Assembly: GCA_019347575.1 (NCBI GenBank) | Contig: JAHWKY010000041.1 | Coordinates: 1 to 32,704, forward strand | DNA from: Actinomycetota bacterium | GTDB taxonomy: Bacteria; Actinomycetota; Nitriliruptoria; Nitriliruptorales; Nitriliruptoraceae | DNA: 32,704 nt | Direction of reading: 5' to 3' | Shown: piece after piece, positions 25,501 to 31,881 of the stretch | Position numbering within the stretch: position 1 is the first letter of the stretch | Layout of the letters: each line of letters begins with the position of its first letter | Position numbers and translations under genes: made by a program | The notes under the pieces: generated by a model | Told to the model about the DNA's origin: nothing | Database searches by the model: none | What the model saw: the letters and a program-made list of their open reading frames with translations, nothing else

Positions 25501-25932
25501 CTCGTGTCGCCACGCTCCCGGATCTGCGTACGGGGACACGGTCACGTCCGCACCCGGCGTGGCGATGCCGGAGACGGTGTCGGCGACCGGATCGACACCG
25601 GTGATGGTCAGCCCGGTCACCTCGTGGGTCTTGGTGGTCGCGCCCTGGGTGACGGTGACGACGTGGCCGGTGTCGAGGTCGAGGAGGTCGCCGATGTAGT
25701 GGTCGAAGCGGCCGGTGCTATCGGTGGGTACCCCGGTTTCGTCCACCACGGAACCGTCGTCGACCGTGATGTCGACGCTCCCGTTCGGGGACCAGTCGAA
25801 GCCCGAGATGGAGTCGAACTCGACGCGTGCCTGCAGGACTGGCGTCGTCTGTGCGAACGCCGGCACGTTGGCAGGCACGATGGCCGTCGCTACGACCGTC
25901 GCCGACGTCATCACGAACGATGTCAGGCGCAC
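19588..25932 (-). CDS. Giant secreted cell-wall protein: 8 long repeats, 3 FN3, 3 CWB2
   Basis: About 2,114 residues from GTG 25932, chosen because a signal peptide begins there (MRLTSFVMTSATVVATAIVP, cut after PAFA, residue 27) and because a strong hairpin at 26019-26051 would otherwise be coding. No clear ribosome site supports any start. Order: eight ~168-residue repeats (nt 25845 to about 21790), each with a W-x-x-x-V-P-D-P opening, a DxTVDG-type beta strand, PG..VTVTDG..TKTH.VT.L.VT, D.DTVSGTA..GA.V, R.VAD..G.WTADF.VPG, and an acidic EPDDDGD turn; a ~140-residue linker domain (about 21790-21370) with a Cys pair; three fibronectin type III domains (about 21370-20505; NGTAYTFTV); three CWB2 modules (20500-19588; YIATGLNFPDALAG) that bind cell-wall polymers. 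Probably an S-layer-like or adhesive surface protein. No enzymatic motif seen. Confidence 0.88.
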   Translation of the reverse strand: MRLTSFVMTSATVVATAIVPANVPAFAQTTPVLQARVEFDSISGFDWSPNGSVDITVDDGSVVDETGVPTDSTGRFDHYIGDLLDLDTGHVVTVTQGATTKTHEVTGLTITGVDPVADTVSGIATPGADVTVSPYADPGAWRHEVADGVTGEWTAHFSVAGGEPGEETRFDIIPGSSGSADEPDDDGDATQLDWHVPDPRFNAHPGPDFVDGWDWTPNSTVNVTVESDGVVVHEQLDVPTGAQGNWGIGLGEFGVDLVPGMEVTVTDGGTIKTHVITALTVTAVDPDAETVSGTAAAGAEVQVGVHMPEGPGTFRRVVAEVDGTWTADFSVPGGDETDAGDDLTVDLVAGSEGAASEFDDDGDSTLVGWRVPDPRFFANAHADRISGQEWTPDSTVAVTVDDDLDPGNGTRFEDLAVPTDEFGNFHVDTAPADVQAGDLVTVTDGDLSKTHIVTGLVVTDVNVAADTVSGFAPAGAVVEVHVFDFSGAFRRTQAASNGAWSVDFSIPGEDDFGQQTTDLGPGSGGVAREPDADRDATEADWRVPDPVVNAHPDWEAIDGWDWEPGTLVDVTVDNDVGTVFQALDVPVEDDREFQVNDLEGLDLAPGHQITASDGLTTKIHVVTDLAVTDVDPDLDTVSGTATAGAQIEVGSDQGAFRRTVADEFGDWTVDFAAPPEEANGEHGTVDLGPGSSGNAAEPDDDGDTTSIFWRVPDPVVNAHPDWEAIDGWDWEPGSFVDVTVVAGAVTAFQALDVPVEDDREFHVNDLAGLDLAPGHEITVSDGLITKTHTVTDLAVTEVDPDLDTVSGTATAGTQIDVWREQGGLRRTVADEFGDWTVDFAAPPEEDNGEHGTADLGPGSSGNAAEPDEDHDTTSISWRVPHPMIIARPQFDNLELFDFEPDGFVDITINDGGDGYTQLDLPLDESGHLWVDLEGGFDLIPGHVVTVDDGTTTKIHEVTALSVTAMDVGTDTLSGTATPFADVKVFAYGFFDGAFRHEVADAAGNWTADFKNPGDEEGEETTADLVAGSDGEVNEPDEDGDETHVAWNVPDPRFDVRAVNDNIRGVEWLPAATVDITIDSDADAENGTLHVATDVPTDDRGEFWFDVAFDVAVGHVVTVTQGETVKQHTVTGLAVTDVDATTETVSGTAEPSALVEVSVFDSSEAVRRVVTDVAGEWTADFSVPGTEEDEQATADLVTGTSPALMGTSGQAREPDVGRDATAVDWHVLTPTISARPLTDELWGDDWTPNDVVSLTVDAGVPIDDIPTDTSGHWDLPGLDLEPGQVIDVTDGVTAKTLTVTELAVTAADPAADTIAGVATPGAVLIVHLHNPFGLTYVEVTADGSGAWTADFGGLEDPHDLVEGSSGVVEEPDEEADATQAGWEIRTDATTDPDGGGATPEHPVTTAITSPNPGQITITEEPVGADPDGFVLAGVRVSITAPAATTPEDPLVIVFRLDASQIPEHEDETTITVFKDGVEAGDCDNDTGTASPDPCIGDRTALPDGDIQLTVWTVTASDWDLAFPLTAPDPPTDVTAEAGDEQATVSWSAPADTGGAPITSYTVAASPGGATATVDGATTEAVITGLTNGTAYTFTVVASNSQGDSAPSPPSTAVTPLGVPDPPTDVTAEAGDEQATVSWSAPADTGGAPILTYRVTASPGGKTRIVSGATTSTLLTGLANGTAYTFTVVATNSVGDSAASAASPAVTPLGVPDPPTDVDATAGIEEATVSWDSPADDGGAPITSYRIITSPADVGSVTVTADETSLAPPPTRVTVEGLTSGTAYTFTVIATNSQGDSAASVASNSVTPIAAPFDAKLLGGTAAISDGATSLVSAATGVGPQRIAGPDRYQTAAATVADAFPGTVDTVYIATGLNFPDALAGSAAAAALDAPVLLVTTDTVPDATAAQLARLQPRTVKLLGGTAAISDAVASRIAAITGVVPQRIAGPDRYQTAAATVADAFPGTVDTVYIATGLNFPDALAGSAAAAALGAPVLLVTTDTVPDATAAQLARLQPRTVKLLGGTAAISDAVASRIAAITGVVPQRIAGPDRYQTAAATVADAFPGTVDTVYIATGLNFPDALAGSAAAAALGAPVLLVTTDTVPDAIRNELARLSRR
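19625..20420 (-). repeat. Near-identical 303-bp tandem repeats encoding CWB2 modules
   Basis: The 303-bp (101-codon) unit starts at 19625, 19928 and 20231. Units 1 and 2 agree almost base for base; unit 3 agrees to about 20420 apart from a few changes, including a Gly-to-Asp codon, and then diverges. Such DNA-level identity in one gene points to recent duplication or gene conversion, and it can cause assembly collapse. Confidence 0.85.
21790..25845 (-). repeat. Eight tandem ~505-bp coding repeats of an Ig-like surface domain
   Basis: Repeat boundaries, marked by the V-P-D-P codons, fall near 25345, 24830, 24310, 23805, 23300, 22795 and 22255. Repeats 4 and 5 are the closest pair (exact 504-bp period; both have NAHPDWEAIDGWDWEPG); the others keep only the framework, so the array is old with a more recent duplication inside. 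Each ends in an acidic EPD(D/E)DGD-like turn that could bind calcium. Confidence 0.8.
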
Positions 25933-26018
25933 CGCACGGCCCCCGCTCGTCGATGCAGCGGGAACCGTCGCTCGGGGCGGGGTCGGAGTCAACTGTTCGG
26001 ATCGATCGTGCGCCCAGG

Positions 26019-26051
26019 CAGTGTCCTGTGCGTCCTGCGCACAGGACACTG
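26019..26051. repeat. Perfect 14-bp-stem palindrome between divergent genes
   Basis: CAGTGTCCTGTGCG (26019-26032) pairs fully with CGCACAGGACACTG (26038-26051) around a 5-nt loop TCCTG. It lies about 87 nt upstream of the preferred start of the giant surface gene, so it would fold in that mRNA's 5' leader, and upstream of the thiolase promoter. Role unknown: leader structure, operator or dispersed palindrome. Confidence 0.85.
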
Positions 26052-26090
26052 TGGCGATCCCCGGGCCTGAGAGAGTGCACATCCCGGAGG

Positions 26091-26115
26091 TAGCATCACC
26101 TGACGCCCCGTCAGG
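26091..26115 (+). promoter_or_regulatory. Promoter -10 and operator of the thiolase gene
   Basis: TAGCAT (26091-26096) is followed 2 nt later by CCTGACGCCCCGTCAGG (26099-26115). A weak -35 (CTGAGA, 26067-26072) lies 18 bp upstream. The -10/operator arrangement copies that of the DUF35 operon at 16966-16987. The start codon is 23 nt downstream. Confidence 0.75.
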
Positions 26116-26138
26116 TTTCCCTCCAGGAGTGGTGCGCC

Positions 26139-27293
26139 ATGGCCGAAGCGTTCATCGTCGAGGCGAAGCGATCGCCGGTCGGTCGCAAGAAGGGCGGCCT
26201 GGCAGAGGTCCACCCGGCTGACCTCGGGGCGCACAGCATCGAGGCGGTGGTCGAGTCCACTGGCATCGACCCCGGCCTCGTCGAGGACGTCATCTTCGGC
26301 AACGTCGACTCCATCGGGTCCCAGGCCGGCGACATCGCCCGGACGTGCTGGCTGGCGGCGGGCTATCCCGAGCACGTGCCTGGCGTGACGATCGACCGGC
26401 AGTGCGGGTCGTCGCAGCAGGCGGTCCACTTCGCCGCGGCCCTCGTCAAGGCGGGACTCAACGACCTCGTGATCGCTGGCGGCGTGCAGAACATGAGCCA
26501 GATCCCCATCTCCGCGGCGATGATCGCGGGACGCCAGTTCGGCATCGAGCACCCGTTCCACGGCAGTGAGGGCTGGGACGCCCGCTACGGAGACCAGCCG
26601 GTCAGCCAGTTCCACGGCGCCGAGCTGATCGCCGAGAAGTGGGGGATCAGCCGCGAGGACATGGAGGCGTTCGCCTACGAGTCGCACCAGCGTGCGATCC
26701 GCGCCATCGACGAGGGCCGCTTCGATCGCGAGGTCGTCCCGCTGGCCGACGTCCGTCACGACGAGGGTCCGCGCCCCGACACCTCTCTCGAGAAGATGGC
26801 GTCGCTGCCGGCGCTCCAGGAGGGCGGCCGCCTCACGGCCGCGGTCGCGAGCCAGATCAGCGACGCCTCCGCCGCGCTGCTCATCGCCTCGGAGACAGCG
26901 ATCGAGGAGCACGGGCTTACGCCCCGCGCGCGCATCCACCACCTCAGCGTGGTCGGCGGCGATCCCATCATGATGCTCGCCGCCCCGATCCCCGCGACCG
27001 CGCAGGCGCTCGAGCGCACCGGCCTGACACCCGACGACATCGATCTCGTCGAGATCAACGAGGCGTTCGCGTCGGTGGTGCTCGCGTGGCAGCAGGAGAC
27101 CGGCTTCGACTTCGACAAGGTGAACGTCAACGGCGGCGCCATCGCGCTGGGCCACCCGCTCGGGGCGACTGGGGCGCGGCTCATGACCACGCTGCTGCAC
27201 GAGCTCGAGCGCACCGGCGGCCGCTACGGCCTGCAGACCATGTGCGAGGGCGGCGGCCAGGCCAACGTCACGGTCTTGGAGCGACTCACGTAG
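26139..27293 (+). CDS. Catabolic acetyl-CoA acetyltransferase (thiolase, FadA6/FadA5-like)
   Basis: A 384-residue degradative thiolase with all catalytic residues: nucleophile C89 in TIDRQCGSSQQA, the NEAFA motif, H339 in NVNGGAIALGHPLGATGARL (329-348), and C369 in TMCEGGGQAN. It would thiolytically cleave a 3-ketoacyl-CoA. The RQCGSSQQA form and length resemble the steroid thiolases FadA5/FadA6 of mycobacteria, which suits the neighbouring ipdB/ipdC-like genes, but general beta-oxidation remains possible. ATG 26139 has AGGAG 9 nt upstream. A -10 box and the dyad shared with the acyl-CoA dehydrogenase and DUF35 operons sit immediately before it. A hairpin terminator follows, so it is probably a single-gene transcript. 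Confidence 0.93.
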   Translation: MAEAFIVEAKRSPVGRKKGGLAEVHPADLGAHSIEAVVESTGIDPGLVEDVIFGNVDSIGSQAGDIARTCWLAAGYPEHVPGVTIDRQCGSSQQAVHFAAALVKAGLNDLVIAGGVQNMSQIPISAAMIAGRQFGIEHPFHGSEGWDARYGDQPVSQFHGAELIAEKWGISREDMEAFAYESHQRAIRAIDEGRFDREVVPLADVRHDEGPRPDTSLEKMASLPALQEGGRLTAAVASQISDASAALLIASETAIEEHGLTPRARIHHLSVVGGDPIMMLAAPIPATAQALERTGLTPDDIDLVEINEAFASVVLAWQQETGFDFDKVNVNGGAIALGHPLGATGARLMTTLLHELERTGGRYGLQTMCEGGGQANVTVLERLT

Positions 27294-27304
27294 CCGCGCG
27301 AAGA

Positions 27305-27343
27305 TCGAACCGCTGAACCTGTCCGACCGGTTCAACGGTTCGA
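27305..27343 (+). terminator. Terminator hairpin after the thiolase gene
   Basis: TCGAACCGCTGAACC and GGTTCAACGGTTCGA pair over 15 bp with a single mismatch and a 9-nt loop, starting 12 nt after the thiolase stop. No T-tract follows. Position and stem make a terminator the simplest reading. Confidence 0.65.
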
Positions 27344-27453
27344 CCTTCCGGCCACCGCGGGCGGGTTGACAGCGGAACGTGGTCGATCAACTACTCAAGG
27401 TGACTAGCCACCCGGCCGAGACCACTACCAGGGACCGGACGGAGGACAGGCAC

Positions 27454-27789
27454 GTGGCTCGTAGCCGACTGCTGGCGGTGCTCGCGACCGCGATGATCGG
27501 GTTCTCGGCCTCCGCTGCCCCCCTCGCCGCTCTCGAGGTCCCCGGGGTGAGCGATGACGTCTCCGCGCCCGTCGAGATCGCCGTGCAACGGGTCGAGGAG
27601 CAGCTCGCTCCCGTCGGGCCTGCCCTCGAGGGTGATGGGATCCTCACTGCCGGCGGGCTCGAGACGCCGCTCGACCAGCACCCGCTCGTTAACCTGGTCC
27701 GGGCGCTGGCCCTCGCGCTCGTGCTCGCGACCACGAGCCTGACGGGGCTCATCGGCCAGCGTCTGGGCCTCGCGCACCGGCCCCGCTGA
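27454..27789 (+). CDS. Small exported membrane-anchored protein, unknown function
   Basis: A 111-residue protein from GTG 27454, which has GGAGG 8 nt upstream; the open frame runs 25 codons further without signal-peptide character. MARSRLLAVLATAMIGFSAS is a signal peptide with a likely cut after AAPLAA. The exported part is short (about 50 residues, acidic, no Cys). Near the C-terminus NLVRALALALVLATTSLTGL is a transmembrane helix followed by a basic tail ending HRPR. This is the layout of a cell-surface protein held by a C-terminal anchor, like an LPxTG protein but with no LPxTG motif visible. I do not recognise the family. The M14 carboxypeptidase gene follows 106 bp later on the same strand. 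Confidence 0.7.
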   Translation: MARSRLLAVLATAMIGFSASAAPLAALEVPGVSDDVSAPVEIAVQRVEEQLAPVGPALEGDGILTAGGLETPLDQHPLVNLVRALALALVLATTSLTGLIGQRLGLAHRPR

Positions 27790-27895
27790 CCTCGAGACCT
27801 GCCTGTCCGGACGGGCCCGGAAACGAAGCAGGGAACGGGGCGGCGGACGTCGAAGCACACGGTGGAACCGGACCCCCCGATCGAGGATCTCCGCC

Positions 27896-30775
27896 GTGCG
27901 CACCCTCGTAAGCGCCCGCAGCGCCATCATCGTGCTCGTCCTCGGGCTCGCCGTCGCTCTGACCCCGCTCCTCGGCGGCACCCCCACCGCGTTCAGCGGC
28001 CCCGTCGCCGACAGCGACGAGGCCTACCTGCTCTGCGGCCGCATCTTCCCCGACCCCCAGGCCTACTGGGCCCCTGAGGTCGGCGAGGACACGCCCCATC
28101 CGGGCACGGGCACGTCGCCCTACGCCAAGGGCAACGCCCCGTGCGCTGCACGGACGTTCATCACCTTCGAGGAGGCGCTCCGCGGACTGACCTACATGGC
28201 GGACGCGAACGAGACGACGAAGGACTACGTCGACCTGATCGACCTGACCACCAGCGAGGACCCGCGCATCCGCGAGGTGCTCGACGAGGAACTGGGCGAC
28301 GGCTGGTCGGAGGGGATCCCCAACGAGCTGGGCGAGCGTGAGAAGGTGCCGATGTACCTCGTGAAGGTCACGGCCCCCGAGGGCGAGCAGCTCGTCGAGG
28401 GTGTGCCGATCGTCCCCGAGGCGGAGCGCGATCACTTCGTGTGGGCGCTGTCGATGCACGGCATCGAGCGGGCTGGTATCGAAGGAGGGCTACGCGCCGC
28501 CGAGGACCTGGCGACGTGGGCGAAGGAGGACCCGAACCGTCCCATCCTCGAGACCGCTGGCGAGACCATCACCACGAGGGACGGGCTGGAGGCGCGCAAC
28601 ATCCCGGTCGGTGAGGTGATGATGCGCTCCGTGTCCTACTTCGTGCTCATGAACCCCGACGGCTGGCGCCGCGGCGACCCCGAGGCGGCGAACACCTCGT
28701 TCATGCGTTACAACGGCAACGGCATGGACCTCAACCGCGACTGGCCCGAACTCGGCCACATGGAGCCCGGCTACAGCGCCTTCTCGGAGTCCGAGAGCCG
28801 CAGCGTCGGCAAGGTCCTGCAGAACCTGTCGGACAACTGGACCGGTGGCATCGACCTGCACGGCATGGTCGTCGCCAACGCGTTCAGCTACACCCTGATC
28901 GGCGGCAGCCAGCGGCCCTACGGCAAGAACGAACGGGTCATGCAGTTCGTCGAGCAGGCCTGGGCCGACGCTGAGGAACGCCTGGCGTGGTCGCCGCAGA
29001 TCAAGCCCAACTCCGCACCCGAGCAGTGCGTCGAGTTCGCCGGCGTTGCCCCGAACGGGGACACCCACCTGCCGCCCGAGGAGGAGTGCGACCAGCGCGC
29101 CTACGGCGTGCAGTACGGGACCATCTGGGACACCATCGAGTACACCGTCACCGGGGCGATGGGCAACTGGATCGACTCACCGGTCGGGCTCAACGCCGAC
29201 GGCATCGACAACGAGATGATGCTCAGCCACCTCGGCAACTGCGGCACCGGCACCTGCTTCCTGCCTGAGGCCGAGCAGCTCCACGTCGACGGGAACAAGT
29301 CGCTGATCTACGCGATGCTCAACTTCTCGATCCAGCCCCCTCCGGCCGAGTTCGAGGTCGGAGGTGATGTCGGTTACCTCGTGAACCCGCGTCGCCTGGT
29401 CGACCACGGCTACGAGGCGCCGACCGCTCCCGAGGGCGCCGTCGACGCGGACGATGTGTCCGGGACGGCGAACCACACCGGCAGCCAGACGGTGCTGCAC
29501 AGCTGGGAGGTGGACAACGCCTCCGGTGAGACGTTCATCGCTGGGATGTCGGGCAGCGTCCGGTGGAGCAACGTCGCGGCCGAGAGCGCCGGTGACGTCA
29601 ACTCAATCGACATCGAGTACTTCGACTCGGCTAGGGGTGAGTGGATCGATCGACCCACCTACCGGGGCGGCATCCTGTACCGCACGCCGGGGGCCCACAG
29701 CGACTGGAACTACCCCGAGGACGGCGAGTACCGCCTGGTCGTCAACGGCCAGGCCCGCACGCAGGTGTTCTGGGAGCTCGAGCTGTCCACCGAGCCGGTG
29801 TGGGACCAGCCCATCCAGGCGCCCTACGACGCCACCAACATGGACTTCTTCGCCGAGCTCGAGCCGTTCCTGGGCGCGAACACGACGCTGACGGCTTTGG
29901 ACGTGGACGAGGTGCTGTCGGGCGAGCGCTCGCTGTCGGACTTCGACACCGTCATCGCCATCGACGACGCGCTGTTGCCCGGCTACAACGGCAACCGCCC
30001 TGCGGCCATGGGCGTGGACGACCTGCCACCCACGCACTACGGCCCCGCTGACGCGGCCGCGATCGGGCAGCGGCTGAACGACTTCGCCACCGCCGGTGGC
30101 AACGTCGTGCTCACGGACGACGCCATCCGCGGCGCAGCCTGGATGGGCCTGGTCGAGGACGGCGATGTGCGGAGCCGCAACGTCTACGCCGGGCACGCCT
30201 CGTTCAACACCCCCGACGGCTACGAGGACCCGCTCGCGGCGGGCCTCGACCAGCCGGGTTCCGCCGAGGGCGTCAACGGCCGCCGCCAGACCGTCGAGCC
30301 GGTGCCACTGGGCTACCCGGTCGGTGGCAACCTGCCGGAGTGGAACCTCCGTGCGAGCGCCGTGACGGGGGTCGGTGGTCGGGTCGTGGCCTACGAGAGC
30401 GGCAACAGCGACCGCGCGGCGGTGGCCGAGATCCCGGTCGGCGAAGGTGTCGTGCGCACGTTCGGGTCGGCGCTGCCGTTCCCGACCACGCAGTACTACC
30501 ACCCGCTCGGCCTGGCCAGCTACAGCATCACCGACAACGGCTACACGCTGCTGAAGAACCTCCTCGCCTGGGAGAACGCGTCGCAGTCGGCGACCCCGGA
30601 CCTGACCGACGCGGACATCACGTGGGTCGAGTCGGACACGCCGAACCGCGTCTACGTCGACGGCACGAACTTCCGCGACGAGGGCCCGTGGCTGAACGCT
30701 GGCACCGGTGCTGGCGCTGCGACCGCGAGCGCGGTTCGTCTCACGGCGGTCCAGCGTGAGCTGCTGATCCGCTAA
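27896..30775 (+). CDS. Secreted M14-family zinc carboxypeptidase, multidomain
   Basis: A 959-residue exported peptidase. Residues 1-34 are a signal peptide (IIVLVLGLAVALTPLLGG core). The M14 domain has the zinc motif H188-x-x-E191 in SMHGIERAG, the substrate-binding NPDG (253-256) and MDLNRDW (277-283), and the third zinc ligand H322 in GIDLHGM. The general-base Glu is probably E415 (TIEYTVTG) or E440 (GIDNEMM). Several Cys (47, 83, 378, 398, 449, 454) suggest disulfides. After residue 520 comes a beta-rich domain (TANHTGSQTVLHSWEVDN, YRLVVNG), and from about 645 an alpha/beta segment resembling a glutamine-amidotransferase-like sensor fold (DFDTVIAIDDALLPG, ATAGGNVVLTDDAIR). Start GTG 27896 has GAGG 9-12 nt upstream. 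It cleaves C-terminal residues of peptides outside the cell; specificity not predictable. Confidence 0.9.
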   Translation: MRTLVSARSAIIVLVLGLAVALTPLLGGTPTAFSGPVADSDEAYLLCGRIFPDPQAYWAPEVGEDTPHPGTGTSPYAKGNAPCAARTFITFEEALRGLTYMADANETTKDYVDLIDLTTSEDPRIREVLDEELGDGWSEGIPNELGEREKVPMYLVKVTAPEGEQLVEGVPIVPEAERDHFVWALSMHGIERAGIEGGLRAAEDLATWAKEDPNRPILETAGETITTRDGLEARNIPVGEVMMRSVSYFVLMNPDGWRRGDPEAANTSFMRYNGNGMDLNRDWPELGHMEPGYSAFSESESRSVGKVLQNLSDNWTGGIDLHGMVVANAFSYTLIGGSQRPYGKNERVMQFVEQAWADAEERLAWSPQIKPNSAPEQCVEFAGVAPNGDTHLPPEEECDQRAYGVQYGTIWDTIEYTVTGAMGNWIDSPVGLNADGIDNEMMLSHLGNCGTGTCFLPEAEQLHVDGNKSLIYAMLNFSIQPPPAEFEVGGDVGYLVNPRRLVDHGYEAPTAPEGAVDADDVSGTANHTGSQTVLHSWEVDNASGETFIAGMSGSVRWSNVAAESAGDVNSIDIEYFDSARGEWIDRPTYRGGILYRTPGAHSDWNYPEDGEYRLVVNGQARTQVFWELELSTEPVWDQPIQAPYDATNMDFFAELEPFLGANTTLTALDVDEVLSGERSLSDFDTVIAIDDALLPGYNGNRPAAMGVDDLPPTHYGPADAAAIGQRLNDFATAGGNVVLTDDAIRGAAWMGLVEDGDVRSRNVYAGHASFNTPDGYEDPLAAGLDQPGSAEGVNGRRQTVEPVPLGYPVGGNLPEWNLRASAVTGVGGRVVAYESGNSDRAAVAEIPVGEGVVRTFGSALPFPTTQYYHPLGLASYSITDNGYTLLKNLLAWENASQSATPDLTDADITWVESDTPNRVYVDGTNFRDEGPWLNAGTGAGAATASAVRLTAVQRELLIR

Positions 30776-31881
30776 GCGGAACGGCTCCCACCCGCAACGC
30801 CGCCCTCGAGACGCTCGAGGGCGGCGTTCGCTTCGGCGACGACGCGCTCGATCAGCTCAGCCACGGTCGGCAGATCCTCTATGACCCCCACGACCTGACC
30901 GCTCGCCATGACCCCGCCCCGCAGGTCACCCTCGACCATCGCGGCCCGCAGCAGCATGGGCGTGTTAGCGGCCATGAGCACCTGGGCCCAGGTGAGGTCG
31001 CGGGTGCGCTTCATCGCGATGCCCTCTGCCAGCATCCCGCGCAGCGGGGTGCCGGTCATGCGACGGAACGCGAGCGCGTTGCGGATCGCGGTCGTCAGGG
31101 TCCGGACACGGCCGCCGCGTTCGAGTCCCGTCACCCGCTCGGTCGCGAGCACCCGATGGGGGACGCCGTCGACCTTGGTGGTCCGCACGGTGTCGAACAC
31201 CGAGTGGCCGAGGTAGAAGCGCTTGACCTCATCGGGCACGGTCGACTCCTGGGTCAGCAGGAACCGGGTCCCCATCGCGATGCCGCTGGCGCCGTACGCG
31301 AGCGCGGCCACGAGGCCACGTCCGTCGTAGAACCCCCCGGCTGCGACGACCGGGATGTCGACCGTGTCGACGACCTGTGGCAGCAGCAGCGACGTCGGGA
31401 CCGAGCCGGTGTGGCCGCCGCCCTCGCCACCCTGAACGAGCACCGCGTCGACGCCCATCGCCGCGACCTTCTCGGCGTGGCGCTGCGCCCCGACGCTCGG
31501 TATCACCACGACGCCGGCGTCCTTCAGGCGGGCGATGAGGTCGCCCTTCGGGGCGAGCGCGAACGAGGCGACCTTCACGCCCCGCTCGATCAGCACGTCG
31601 ATGCGCTCGCCGGCATCGGGCGCGTCGGCGCGGAGGTTGACGCCGAACGGGGCGTCGGTGCGCTCGCGTACCTCCGCGATCGCGTCGGCGAGCTCCGGGG
31701 TCGTCATCGTGGCTGCGGCGAGGATCCCCAACCCGCCGGCGTTGGCGGTGGCCGCGACGAGGCGGGGGCCGGCGACCCAGCCCATACCCGTCTGGACGAT
31801 GGGGTAGCGCACCCCGACGAGGTCGCAGAAGGCGGTGCGTAGCGCAGGATGCGGCGTCGGGTGTGCCGTGGGGTCCGTCAC
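30772..31881 (-). CDS. ipdC: Nitronate-monooxygenase-family flavoprotein, IpdC-like
   Basis: A 369-residue FMN protein of the nitronate monooxygenase/enoyl reductase family. YPIVQTGMGWVAGPRL (26-41) is the N-terminal FMN strand, QGGEGGGHTGSVPTSLLLPQ (150-169) carries the family His, and VVAAGGFYDGRGLVAALAYG with GIAMGTRFLLTQES (178-213) binds the FMN phosphate. Its GTG overlaps the stop of the CoA-transferase-like gene before it (GTGA). The order CoA-transferase-like, then NMO-like matches Rv3552-Rv3553 of the mycobacterial KstR2 regulon, where IpdC acts in opening steroid rings C and D. The synteny makes IpdC likely; a stand-alone nitroalkane oxidase is the alternative. The stop shares 4 nt with the M14 stop on the other strand. 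Confidence 0.85.
   Translation of the reverse strand: MTDPTAHPTPHPALRTAFCDLVGVRYPIVQTGMGWVAGPRLVAATANAGGLGILAAATMTTPELADAIAEVRERTDAPFGVNLRADAPDAGERIDVLIERGVKVASFALAPKGDLIARLKDAGVVVIPSVGAQRHAEKVAAMGVDAVLVQGGEGGGHTGSVPTSLLLPQVVDTVDIPVVAAGGFYDGRGLVAALAYGASGIAMGTRFLLTQESTVPDEVKRFYLGHSVFDTVRTTKVDGVPHRVLATERVTGLERGGRVRTLTTAIRNALAFRRMTGTPLRGMLAEGIAMKRTRDLTWAQVLMAANTPMLLRAAMVEGDLRGGVMASGQVVGVIEDLPTVAELIERVVAEANAALERLEGGVAGGSRSA
30796..30828. terminator. Perfect terminator hairpin inside the end of ipdC
   Basis: AACGCCGCCCTCGAG and CTCGAGGGCGGCGTT form a perfect 15-bp stem with a 3-nt loop, 21 nt after the M14 peptidase stop. It lies within the last codons of the opposing ipdC gene, where it encodes the NAALERLEGGVAG segment. 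It probably ends the peptidase transcript. Confidence 0.7.

Noticed and set aside
23182-26070. Long plus-strand open frames (431, 666 and 526 codons) across the giant gene
   Set aside because: They are antisense shadows of a repetitive high-GC gene. Their text is Ser/Thr/Pro- or Gly/Val/Asp-rich without motifs, while the minus frame encodes FN3, CWB2 and a signal peptide.
27366-27371. Perfect -35 hexamer TTGACA upstream of the small membrane protein
   Set aside because: No acceptable -10 box lies 16-18 bp downstream (best is ACTACT or TACTCA at poor spacing), so I do not call a promoter.
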